64,000 bases of DNA from Bacteroidales bacterium (lineage in GTDB: Bacteria; Bacteroidota; Bacteroidia; Bacteroidales; WCHB1-69). This document shows positions 1-10,200 of this stretch, piece by piece; within the stretch, counting starts at the first letter, position 1, and the number at the start of each line of letters is the position of its first letter. Both the position numbers and the translations under genes were made by a program. The stretch is from NCBI GenBank assembly GCA_024686335.1, contig JAILCI010000020.1:1-64000 (forward strand), given 5' to 3'. The notes under the pieces are model-generated. The model was given only the letters and a program-made list of their open reading frames with translations, made no database searches and was not told the DNA's origin.

Positions 1-907
1 ACTGTCAAAAATGGGGCATTTCAACAAAAAGAAGATTTGGGACTCCCCAACTTTTGATAAATTGAGCGCCGTGCAGACCCAAATGAATGAAATGAACCCA
101 AAACTGTTGATGGACGACATCACCGCCGCCACGCTTGATGACTACCAGAACTTCCTGATTCGGAAAGGTTATCGCAATTCAACTGTTGAGAAGCACCTGA
201 AAATGCTGAAACAAATACTTAAATGGGCGGATAAAAAGGGGTACTTGAAACACGGAAAGGATGTTTTGGAACATAAGACAGCAAAATTGGAAACGACAAA
301 ACCAAAGGCAGTCAATTACTTGACCTGGGATGAGTTCGAGCAGCTTTTCAACTACGAGTTCAAGGCAGGAGAATCACATCTGGAACTTACGAGGGACAGG
401 TTTTGTTTCTGCTGTGCCACATCGCTGCGCCATAGCGATATGGAAATTTTGAAGAAGGCGGACTTTGACGATCACGACAACCCAACGTCATTTTCGTTTG
501 TCAGCAAGAAGACTCACGATACGCTTACCATCTTCTTGAACAAGTACAGCAGTGCCATCTACCAAAAATACAAAGATATTCCAACCAAAGACGGACTAAT
601 GTTCCCGCCGAAGAGCAATCAGAAGATGAACGACAATCTGAAAGTCATTGCCGAGATGCTGGGTTTCACGAGAAATATCACCAAGATGCAGTTCTGCGGG
701 AAGGAACGTGTTGATGAAACCTGTCGTTTGTGCGATGTGATTGGTACCCATTCAGCGAGAAGAACATTTGTGGTCCATGCGATGGAAATGGGGTGGTCGC
801 CCCAGTTGGTGATGACATACACAGGACACGAAAGTTATGACACGATGAAACCATACATCGCGCTCACAGACAAGACGAGGAAGAAAATGATGGAGACGAA
901 CTTCTAA
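1..907 (+). CDS. Tyrosine recombinase / phage-type integrase, 5' end truncated by window edge
   Basis: Frame is open to the left edge (L-S-K before the listed Met). Catalytic residues readable: SLRHSD (R), GTHSARRTF (HxxR), YTGHES (H), Y in MKPYIAL. Confidence 0.85.
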   Translation, partial: LSKMGHFNKKKIWDSPTFDKLSAVQTQMNEMNPKLLMDDITAATLDDYQNFLIRKGYRNSTVEKHLKMLKQILKWADKKGYLKHGKDVLEHKTAKLETTKPKAVNYLTWDEFEQLFNYEFKAGESHLELTRDRFCFCCATSLRHSDMEILKKADFDDHDNPTSFSFVSKKTHDTLTIFLNKYSSAIYQKYKDIPTKDGLMFPPKSNQKMNDNLKVIAEMLGFTRNITKMQFCGKERVDETCRLCDVIGTHSARRTFVVHAMEMGWSPQLVMTYTGHESYDTMKPYIALTDKTRKKMMETNF

Positions 908-930
908 CAAGAGAAGGGGAGAGTTTTGTA

Positions 931-967
931 AAGGAGATAGCACTGCTGTCTCCTTATTTTTTTGTCA
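931..967 (+). terminator. Rho-independent terminator after the integrase
   Basis: AAGGAGATAGCA/TGCTGTCTCCTT stem (one G-T pair) followed by a T-run. Confidence 0.7.
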
Positions 968-979
968 TTCAGTAAGTTC

Positions 980-1001
980 GGTGCATTTTTGGTGCATTTT
1001 T
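980..1001. repeat. Two tandem copies of GGTGCATTTTT
   Basis: Exact 11-bp direct repeat between the integrase and tRNA-Asp. Confidence 0.7.
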
Positions 1002-1012
1002 TTTGACATAAA

Positions 1013-1053
1013 AAAATCTCATAAGTCTGTTTTACAGTAACTTATGAGATTTT
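1013..1053 (-). terminator. Terminator downstream of tRNA-Asp
   Basis: Perfect 14-bp inverted repeat AAAATCTCATAAGT/ACTTATGAGATTTT with a T-run on the minus strand. Confidence 0.8.
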
Positions 1054-1055
1054 GT

Positions 1056-1133
1056 TGGCGGACCGGACGAGACTCGAACTCGCGACCCCATGCGTGACAG
1101 GCATGTATTCTAACCAAACTGAACTACCGATCC
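1056..1133 (-). tRNA. tRNA-Asp (GTC)
   Basis: Minus strand GGATCGGTAGTTCAG...CCTGTCACGC...GGGTCGCGAGTTCGAGTCTCGTCCGGTCCGCCA: cloverleaf, anticodon GTC, encoded CCA. Confidence 0.93.
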
Positions 1134-1151
1134 GTGTTTCTTAGAACGGCG

Positions 1152-1159
1152 CAAAAATA
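1152..1159 (-). promoter_or_regulatory. Bacteroidetes -7 element (TATTTTTG) for tRNA-Asp
   Basis: TAnnTTTG match about 20 nt upstream of the tRNA 5' end. Confidence 0.5.
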
Positions 1160-1241
1160 CACTTTTTTTAATTGCGCACAACCAAATGGAAAAATTTTTT
1201 ATTTTTGTTGTATTATTCTATTTTTCAACTATTTACAACGC

Positions 1242-3527
1242 TTAGAAACGCCATGTCAACCCAAAATAGTAGAGGAATGGCAGCTGATAAATGATGTCAT
1301 TTGTCGTCCTATTGACATAAAAGACGTTTCTGTAGTTGTAGACATTGGAGATGGAAACACTCAACTCAATGGTATTTCTCTCACCAATGAAGAACTTCTT
1401 CTTGGCACCCAGGTCGAGACGATGATAGCTCGGCAAACGAGATTGGTTGAAATCCCCTAACAGGAAATAGAGGTCTTCGTTGTTGGAGACATAGTCGTCA
1501 TAGATATGATCAGGAGCGTAGTGGGGATAGTAAGCCTGCGTCTGAGTGAACGGGAATCCCGTACCAAAGTTCCAACGGAAGTCCACCTGCCAAGATCTTC
1601 TCTTACCAAAAGAATAGGAAGCCAACAAGTTCACATTATGCCTTCTGTCAAAGTGTGGATTGTATTTGATAACACCATCAGTACGCTTAACCCATCCGAG
1701 AGAGTAGACCAACCAGACATAGAATCCTTTGTCTTCATACTTCACTGTCACATCACCACCATAGGCACGACCTTTCTCCCAAATAAACTCTGTCTCATCG
1801 TCAAACATCTTATATCTGTTGGCAGAGATAAGCTGTGAAAAATTCTTGAAATAACCTTCCAAGTTAATGGTGAGTTGAGGAATCGGGTCATATTCGAAAC
1901 CAAGAATGACATGTTGGGATTTCTGTAAACGGCCTTTCATCGTGTCGGATCCATTAATAGTAGTATTGGTAAGATAACTGCTACTGATCGGGGAAGACAT
2001 GAATCCGTTGAAAAGACTTACCACATCGCGGTCAGAGGTCACTGAAATCAAGTTCTGTGAATAGAGACCAGCAGCCAACTTCAGACGAACTTTTTTGCTG
2101 ATATTGTATTTAATGGCCAGACGAGGCTCCGGAGAAACTTCACCCACGGAGTAGTAATATTGCAGACGGAAACTGGGCTCCAACAAAAGTTTATTCCTCA
2201 AATTATATTTATATTTGAGAAATACTGACAGGTCCGTAGTATGGTCTTCAATATTAACCTGTGAACCCCAAAGAGTGTAATAATTGTATTCGGTATTATA
2301 TCCCACAACATCCATACCCACCTGCAATAGACTTCTTTTCAAGAAATAGTTGAAAGTCAAGTTGAAAGTGAAACCGTTCATGGAACTCTCCTTAGGATTG
2401 TACACTTTATCATCGAGACTACAACGGTAATTGGAATAAGAGAGAGCACCCTCAATGGTAGTGGGCACGGCACCAGGCACGATCATAAAGTTAGCACCAA
2501 CACCCCAATTGTTCCATGCATAATCGGCCACAGAGCTATAGTTGACACGGTCGTCGAATCGGAAACCGAAAATATTAAGCTTGGTGCCGTTGAGTGTAGA
2601 GAGTGTTAATTTTCCATAAAGGTCGAGATAGTTATAGGGGAGCCCGGATTCTCCAACATAAGGATAGAACAACTTGGAGGCTTGGTTGAGATAGGAACCT
2701 TTACCAGAGAGAATAAAGCTCAGGGCCGTCTTTCTATCGTCCTTCAGTTTTACAAGCGGACCTTCGAGCAGCAACTGTGTCTGGATATTACTAAGATCCA
2801 CCTTGCCGGAAATTCGCTTTTTGTTGCCATCGCGGGTCTTGATATCCATCACGGAGGAGATTCTTCCACCGAACTCAGCCCCGAAACCGCCGGTATAGAC
2901 GTCGGCACTGCTCATGATATCCATATCGAAAACAGAGAAGATACCGATGGAATGGAATGGGTTGTATATGATGACACCATCGAGCAGCAACATATTCTGA
3001 ACGGGCGTACCACCACGCACATAGAGCTGACCACCCTGGTCACCCGTGGAAATGACGCCCGGCAAAACTTGCAGATACTGGGCGAAGTCGGGCTGACCGC
3101 CGATAGCCGGCATCTTGCTCATATCCTTTGGAGTAACACTGATAACTGCTGTTCGAGTCTCCTGCTCACGACGCTGACCTTCACCTTGGATAGTTACTGC
3201 GTCAAGAGTCTGGGAATTGGGTATCAATGTATAACGCTTGATAATGGTAGTATCTCTACGAACTACAATGGAATCGTAAAGATCGTCAAATCCACCCACG
3301 GCAGATACCTTCACCACATATTCTCCTTTCGGAACACCGGATATTACAAAAGCACCCTTGCTGTCAGACATGGCGCCGTATGAGGTTCCCTGTAGGTGAA
3401 TCATACAGTAACTCAGAGGTTCACCGTTAGAGTCATCATAAGTAAAACCTTTTATAATAGTTCCCTGCGACCACAAGGATACAGCAGAGAAAAACAAACA
3501 TATTGATAAAAATATCAGCCTTTTCAT
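1242..3527 (-). CDS. TonB-dependent receptor with N-terminal carboxypeptidase-regulatory-like domain
   Basis: Signal peptide; GFTYDDSNGEPLSYCMIHLQGTSYGAMSD (CarboxypepD_reg-like); plug GGQLYVRGGTPVQNMLLLDGVIIYNPFH; C-terminal aromatic beta-strand ending WRF. Confidence 0.92.
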   Translation of the reverse strand: MKRLIFLSICLFFSAVSLWSQGTIIKGFTYDDSNGEPLSYCMIHLQGTSYGAMSDSKGAFVISGVPKGEYVVKVSAVGGFDDLYDSIVVRRDTTIIKRYTLIPNSQTLDAVTIQGEGQRREQETRTAVISVTPKDMSKMPAIGGQPDFAQYLQVLPGVISTGDQGGQLYVRGGTPVQNMLLLDGVIIYNPFHSIGIFSVFDMDIMSSADVYTGGFGAEFGGRISSVMDIKTRDGNKKRISGKVDLSNIQTQLLLEGPLVKLKDDRKTALSFILSGKGSYLNQASKLFYPYVGESGLPYNYLDLYGKLTLSTLNGTKLNIFGFRFDDRVNYSSVADYAWNNWGVGANFMIVPGAVPTTIEGALSYSNYRCSLDDKVYNPKESSMNGFTFNLTFNYFLKRSLLQVGMDVVGYNTEYNYYTLWGSQVNIEDHTTDLSVFLKYKYNLRNKLLLEPSFRLQYYYSVGEVSPEPRLAIKYNISKKVRLKLAAGLYSQNLISVTSDRDVVSLFNGFMSSPISSSYLTNTTINGSDTMKGRLQKSQHVILGFEYDPIPQLTINLEGYFKNFSQLISANRYKMFDDETEFIWEKGRAYGGDVTVKYEDKGFYVWLVYSLGWVKRTDGVIKYNPHFDRRHNVNLLASYSFGKRRSWQVDFRWNFGTGFPFTQTQAYYPHYAPDHIYDDYVSNNEDLYFLLGDFNQSRLPSYHRLDLGAKKKFFIGERNTIELSVSISNVYNYRNVFYVNRTTNDIIYQLPFLYYFGLTWRF

Positions 3528-3546
3528 ACATTATTTTTAAAGGGTG

Positions 3547-3554
3547 CAAAAATA
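3547..3554 (-). promoter_or_regulatory. -7 element (TATTTTTG) for the TonB-dependent receptor
   Basis: CAAAAATA on + strand, about 20 nt upstream of the start. Confidence 0.5.
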
Positions 3555-3647
3555 AAAAAATTCACGGATTATATATTAATAATTGTATATCAACAATCTT
3601 ACGCTCAAAACATCTTAAAAAAACCTAAAAAAATGAAACGAATTTTA

Positions 3648-3655
3648 TACTTTTG
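3648..3655 (+). promoter_or_regulatory. -7 element (TACTTTTG) for ruvA-sprA
   Basis: TAnnTTTG match about 23 nt upstream of ruvA ATG. Confidence 0.55.
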
Positions 3656-3677
3656 CAGCCTCAATTAAAAGAGCTTT

Positions 3678-4268
3678 ATGATAAGTTTTATAAAAGGTAA
3701 AATAGTGACTGTCACCCCGGCTTCCGTCATCATTGAGACGGCAGGCGGAATCGGTTTCTGCGTTAACATTTCGCTAGCCACCTACTCTGAAATCAAGGAC
3801 CTGCAAGAGGTGATGCTATACACCCATTATATCGTCAAAGAGGATGCTCAGGTTTTGTACGGTTTTGCGGAAGAAGATGAGAGAGAACTCTTCCAATTGC
3901 TTATCTCCGTCAATGGTGTTGGTCCGAATACGGCACGACTTATCCTCTCCTCCATGTCGGTAGGCGAGGTGCTCAACGCCATCGCCACGGACAATGTTAA
4001 GGCCATCCAGGCCATTAAGGGCATTGGTGCCAAGACGGCACAGCGTCTGATCATTGAATTGAAGGACAAAACGAAGAAACTTTCCTTGAATGATCCAACA
4101 AAAATTTCAATCGCATACAATAATAATAAATATGATGCGTTAACCGCATTAGTTGCTTTGGGATTTCCAAAGGCTGGCTCGGAAGCCGTCCTTGACAAAG
4201 TCATCAAAGCTGAAGGGATTAATTTATCAGTTGAAGATCTGATAAAGAAGGCGTTAAAATATTTATAG
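3678..4268 (+). CDS. ruvA: Holliday junction branch migration protein RuvA
   Basis: MISFIKGKI...YGFAEEDERELFQLLISVNGVGPNTARLILSSMS...GIGAKTAQRLIIELKDK; full-length RuvA with HhH motifs. Confidence 0.97.
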   Translation: MISFIKGKIVTVTPASVIIETAGGIGFCVNISLATYSEIKDLQEVMLYTHYIVKEDAQVLYGFAEEDERELFQLLISVNGVGPNTARLILSSMSVGEVLNAIATDNVKAIQAIKGIGAKTAQRLIIELKDKTKKLSLNDPTKISIAYNNNKYDALTALVALGFPKAGSEAVLDKVIKAEGINLSVEDLIKKALKYL

Positions 4269-4277
4269 TCAGGACTT

Positions 4278-7200
4278 TTGAAAAAGGTAAATAAAAACAA
4301 AATACTATATACAGCACTGGCCATCCTGTCTATGGGTGTTTGTATCACCATAGGCTATGCGGCCAATGTAAAGCTACACAATACTTGGCTCCCCGCACCA
4401 CAAAAGGCGGAGGAACCTGCTGTTGACTCAACTGAAATTGAAGAGCCGATAGACTACACAATGGCTTTCTTGGCAAAGAACTCTCTCACGCCGCCCGACT
4501 CCAATGATGAGGATTCTGACGTCCCGCAACCTGACAACAACCCTCTTAACAATCAGCACACCAGTCCTTTCTATCTCCAAGACCCTCCAGGTATCGGAAC
4601 GGTCATCCAATACAATCCTGAGACCAACACCTACGATTTTCAGTACCAGACTGGTAATCAACCATTTGGTCCCGGTGCCTATATGGACATCAACGAATAC
4701 ATTGATTACGACCTTCAGCAAAGCATCAACAACTACTGGCATTCCAACAGTGTGGGTGCTTCCGGCAAGCGTAATGGCGGTGGCGGCCTGATTCCTGAAT
4801 TGCACGTTGGTGGTGACCTCTTCGAGAGCATCTTCGGCAGCAATACCATCGACATACGCCCTTCTGGTAATATTGAGGTCAAGTTTGGATTGAAATACAC
4901 CCAACAGGATAATTACACATTGCCCGTTAAACAACGGCGGCAGCCAACTTTCGATTTCGACCAAGATATCCAACTTAACATGATTGCCCGCGTCGGCGAC
5001 AAAATTGAGTTCAACCTCAACTACGCCAACAATGAGTTGCAGGTTGGTACCAACAACGACGTGATGAAGTTGAAATATGGCGGTAAAGAGGACGAAATTC
5101 TGCAGTTGATAGAGTTCGGTAATGTGACGATGCCGCTCAACAGCACGTTGATCACTGGTAGTCAGAACCTCTTTGGTGTCAAGGGCCAGTTGAAGTTCGG
5201 CAACTTGACCATCACGGGTGTCGCAGCCCAGAAGAAGGGTGCCACCCAGAGCGCTTCCATCACTAATGGTGCCGCAGAAGAGGAGTTCTACTTCAGCGCT
5301 GATGAGTACGAGGAGAACCGCCACTTCTTCCTCGGTCAGTTCTTCCGCGACCATTACAACGAATATTTGAGCACACTGCCATTGGTAGGTTCTCCTATCG
5401 TCATTACTAAGATTGAAGTTTGGCGTACCACCATCGGTGCTGCCACAAACGAGAACCGTAACATCATTGCATTCACCGACTTAGGTGAGGCTGATCCCGA
5501 GTTTAGTTCTCTCTCTTACAATCCCATGTATGATGGTGGCCAATATCCAGATGACCAAATCAACAACTTGACCACCCTCATTGACACATCATTATATCGA
5601 AATCTTTCAACCGTTTCTGCCAACATGCACTCTGTGGGCTTGACCTCTGGCAAAAACTACGAGAAACTGGAGAGCGCACGTCTGCTTTCTCCAAGTGAAT
5701 ATACCGTCAACACCAAGTTGGGTTTCATCTCTTTGAACTCTGCACTGAGTTCTGACCAGGTGCTGGCTGTGGCATTCCAATACACCGTCATCGGTAGTGA
5801 CAAGGTTTATCAAGTCGGTGAGTTTGCCAACGAGGTAACGGCTCCTAACTGTATCCGTGTCAAGTTGTTGAAAAGCAGTAACATCAACACCAAATCCCCT
5901 TTGTGGAATTTGATGATGAAGAATGTCTATAGTCTCTCTGCCTACCAAGTCTCCAATGAAAAATTCCGCTTGAACGTGTTGTATACGGGTGACGCTGAAG
6001 GTGTTCCCAACGGCTTCTTCACCCAAGGTTCTGAACAGGGCATTCCGTTGATCCGTCTTTTGGGCTTAGACCGTTTAAACCAGCAACAGGATCCTAACCC
6101 TGATGGTATCTTCGACTTCATCGATAACGCTGCTACTGTGGGTGGTACAATCAACTCCAACAACGGTCGTATCTATTTCCCGACAGTAGAGCCTTTCGGT
6201 AAAGACTTGCGCGCCGTCATCACAGAGCCGGAACTGGCTGACAAATACGCTTTCGACTCTTTGTACACGATGACCAAGACGATGGCGCAGCAGATCACCA
6301 ATAAGAACAAATTCTACATTGAGGGTTCCTATCGCTCCTCATATGGTTCTGAGTTCCGCATCCCGACGACGAATGTAGCACAAGGATCTGTAAAAGTCAC
6401 CGCCGGCGGTATTACCCTTCAGGAGAACGTCGACTACACCGTCAACTACGACATGGGTACTGTCTCCATCATCAACCAGGGTTATCTCAACTCCGGTACT
6501 CCTATCAACATTACTTGGGAACCTGAAGATGAATATGGTACCGACCAATATCTCTTCGGTGCTAACTTAGACTATACATTCTCTCCCAACTTCAACATTG
6601 GAGCAACTTTCATGAACCTGAGGGAGAGACCTATCACCAATAAGGTCAACTATGGCGACGAACCCATCAACAACTTCATTTGGGGTATGAACTTCGCTTA
6701 CAAGGCTGAGCTCCCCTTTGTCACCAAAGCTGTCGACCTCCTCTCTTTCCACAGTACAAGCACAAAATCATTCTTGAATCTTGAAGGTGAGTTTGCCCAT
6801 TTTGTGCCAGGCCACTCTCGTGCTATCGGCAAGCAGGGTATCACCTACATTGATAATTTTGAGGCAGCGAAGACGACCATCAGTTTGAACACTTTTGCCA
6901 ACTGGGTGTTGGCTTCCACGCCTCAAGGACAGCCTGATATGTTCCCAGAAGCTGGCGTACTCTCTGTCACCGATAATGTTCGTAAACAGTTGGCTTACGG
7001 TTACAACCGTGCACATCTATCTTGGTACATTGTAGACCAGTCTGTCTTCTACAACGGTAACTCTGCCACACCGTCCAACCTTACTGCTGAAGACCTCTCT
7101 GCTCCATACGCCCGTGCAGTCTATGAGCCTGAGCTCTTCCCATATAAAGAATACGACGGAACCACCATCTCTACCTATATGCCCGTTTTCAACCTGGCCT

Positions 7201-10200
7201 ACTATCCTAATGAAAAGGGTCCGTATAACTACGATGTGTTAGGTACAGAAGGTTACTCCCATGGTATCAACGCAGACGGTACTTTGCGTGAACCGCGCAC
7301 CCGTTGGGCCGGTATCATGAGAAAATTCGACAACACCGACTTCGAGTCTTCCAACTACGAATATATCGAATTCTGGATGATGGATCCCTTCATCGAAAAT
7401 GAGAACCACACAGGTGGTAAACTCTATTTCAACTTGGGTGACATCTCCGAAGATATCTTGCGCGACGGTATGAAATTCTTCGAAAGCGGACTGCCCGCTG
7501 ATGGTAGCGACGAGAATGTAGAGTTCACCGTCTGGGGCCGTGTACCTACCGTCCAACAGATTGTCAATGCCTTCGACCTTGAAAATGACGCCCGTCCTTT
7601 CCAGGATGTAGGTTACGATGGTTTGCAAGATGAACGTGAGCGTGAATATTTCCGCGACTCCTACCTTGAACTCATTGCACAAGAATACGGTGTCACTTCT
7701 GCTGCCTATACTGCAGCACTCAACGACCCTTCTAGCGATAACTACCACTACTACAGAGGTTCTGACTATGATCAAAACGATGTGAAACTCGTAGAACGTT
7801 ACAAATACTACAACGGTGCAGATGGCAACTCTCCTACAGATGATCAAAGTCCTGAAAACTACCCCACCTCCGCTACTCCTCTTCCCAACTTGGAAGACAT
7901 GAACAACGATAACACCCTCAATGAGGATGAAAAATACTACCAGTACGTTATCAATCTGTCACCTGATCACATGGTGGTAGGTGAAAACTACATCAACGAC
8001 GTATATGAAGCCGTCTCTTCTCCGCTGCCAAACGGTGAACGTCTGACCACAAAATGGTATCAGTTCCGTATCCCGATACACAATCCTGACAAGGTGGTCA
8101 ACAACATTTCCGGGTTCAACTCCATACGTTTCATGCGTATGTTCTTGAGAGATTTTGAAGAACCTATCATCTGTCGTTTCGCTACCTTTGAGTTGGTCCG
8201 CAGCGACTGGCGCACCTACAATCTGAATCTGCGCGAAGAGGGTGACTATGTTCCCACACAAGGTGATGGCGAGAGTTCCTTCTATGTTGGGACCGTCAGC
8301 TACGAGGAGAACTCCAATAGAACTCCTATCCCTTACCTGCTTCCTCCTGGCATTGAGCGCGAGACCGTTGCTGGATTGAACACCATCCAAATCAACGAGC
8401 AGTCTTTGACGATGAAGGCAGTCAACTTGGAAGATGGTGACGCCCGCGCTGTTTATAAGAGCACCTCTTACGACCTCCGCAACTTCAACACCCTCCAAAT
8501 GGCCATCCACGCCGAATCTGTTGTCAGCTCCAACGACCTCCAGAAAGGCGATATCACCACCTTCATCCGCTTGGGTTCCGACTTCACCGACAACTACTAC
8601 GAATATGAGATTCCGGTAGAGTTCACCCCTTGGGGTGTAGGCAAGGACACCCTCGCTATTTGGCCGTTGGCTAACAATATGGTCGTCTATCTCGACTCTC
8701 TCGTCTCCCTAAAATTGAGACGTAATATGGCTGTCAGAAATGGCGAGCTGGCTACAAACCTGATACCTTATACTTTATATGACGGCGAAAACAGAATGAC
8801 CGTGGTCGGTAACCCGAACTTGGGCGACGTGACCACTATCATGATCGGTATCCGCAATCCAAGAAAGCAGAACATGCTGGATAACGACGACATGGAAGCC
8901 AAGTCCGTTGAGGTTTGGGTTAACGAGTTGCGTTTGGTAGGCTTTGACGACAGACAGGGCTTTGCCGCTCTGTTGCGTGCTCGTATGAACATTGCTGATG
9001 TGGGCGACATCACCGTTTCCGGAACCTACTCTACACCTGGCTTCGGCGGCATAGAACAGTCTATAACCGATCGCTCACACGAGACCAATATCAACGTGGA
9101 TGTTGCAACTAACATCGATGGTGGCAAACTCTTCTTCCCAGAGAAGTGGAACATCAAGATTCCGTTCCACTACGACTATTCCATGGGCATGGCTATGCCG
9201 GAATACAACCCGTTGAATCCAGATGTCAAACTTATTGAAGACTTGGCTCTCTGTGAGACGGCTGAAGAGCGCGACTCGCTCCGTAAACTGACTACCTCAT
9301 TCACCCAGCGTCAAAATATCAACTTGATGAATGTCCGCAAAGAGAGAAACTTTGAAAGCGGCTCCACCAAGATGCACCCGTGGGATGTTGAGAACCTCGA
9401 CTTCTCATACTCTTACTCCGAGTTGATCCAACGCGATGTCGACCTGGAGATGAACAACGAATACATTCACGATGGTGAAATAGGTTACACATTCAGTACC
9501 AATCCTAAAAACTACCGTCCTTTCAGTAAGATGAAATGGACACGCAGCAAGTGGTTACAGCTGATCCGCGATATCAACATCACTCCGATGCCGAAGAATG
9601 TGGTTATCCGTACCTCTCTGCGCAGGGAGTTGCAAGAGTTCAAGTACCGCCCGAAGAGCCAAGGTAACATCATCGTGGACACCAGCTACGTGAAGACCTT
9701 CGACTGGACACGCAACTATGCCCTCAACTGGGATATTTTCCAGAGTCTGAAACTGGAGTTCAGAGCCGACGCTTCTGCCCGTATCGACGAACCCGACGGA
9801 CGTATCGAGACGCGTTTGGAGAAAGACTCCATCTGGCACAACATCGGCCGCGGCGGACGTACCACCGACTACCGACAGACCTTTAACGGAACGTATCAGA
9901 TTCCTATCAACAAGATTCCGCTTTTCAACTGGATCAATGCTAACGTACGTTACCAGTCTACATACCAGTTCACAGCCTCTGCTCTCTCGTTGGCCTATCT
10001 GGGTAACACCATCCAAAACTCCAACAACATCCAGGGTAATGCTAACCTGAACTTCGTCACGCTGTATAACAACATCCCATACTTGAAGAAAGTAAACCAG
10101 GGCAACAGAAACAATCAGCAACGAGGTAATTCCACGAAAGATCGTTCGCAAAAGAAAGAGGGCAAGGAAGAAACCGAAAGTGTGAAAGATTCCCTAAAGG

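Noticed and set aside
4428-5354. 308-aa minus-strand ORF inside sprA (also 7239-7847, 7959-8510, 9555-10151, 11052-11573)
   Set aside because: Shadow ORFs from codon bias of the strongly supported sprA frame.
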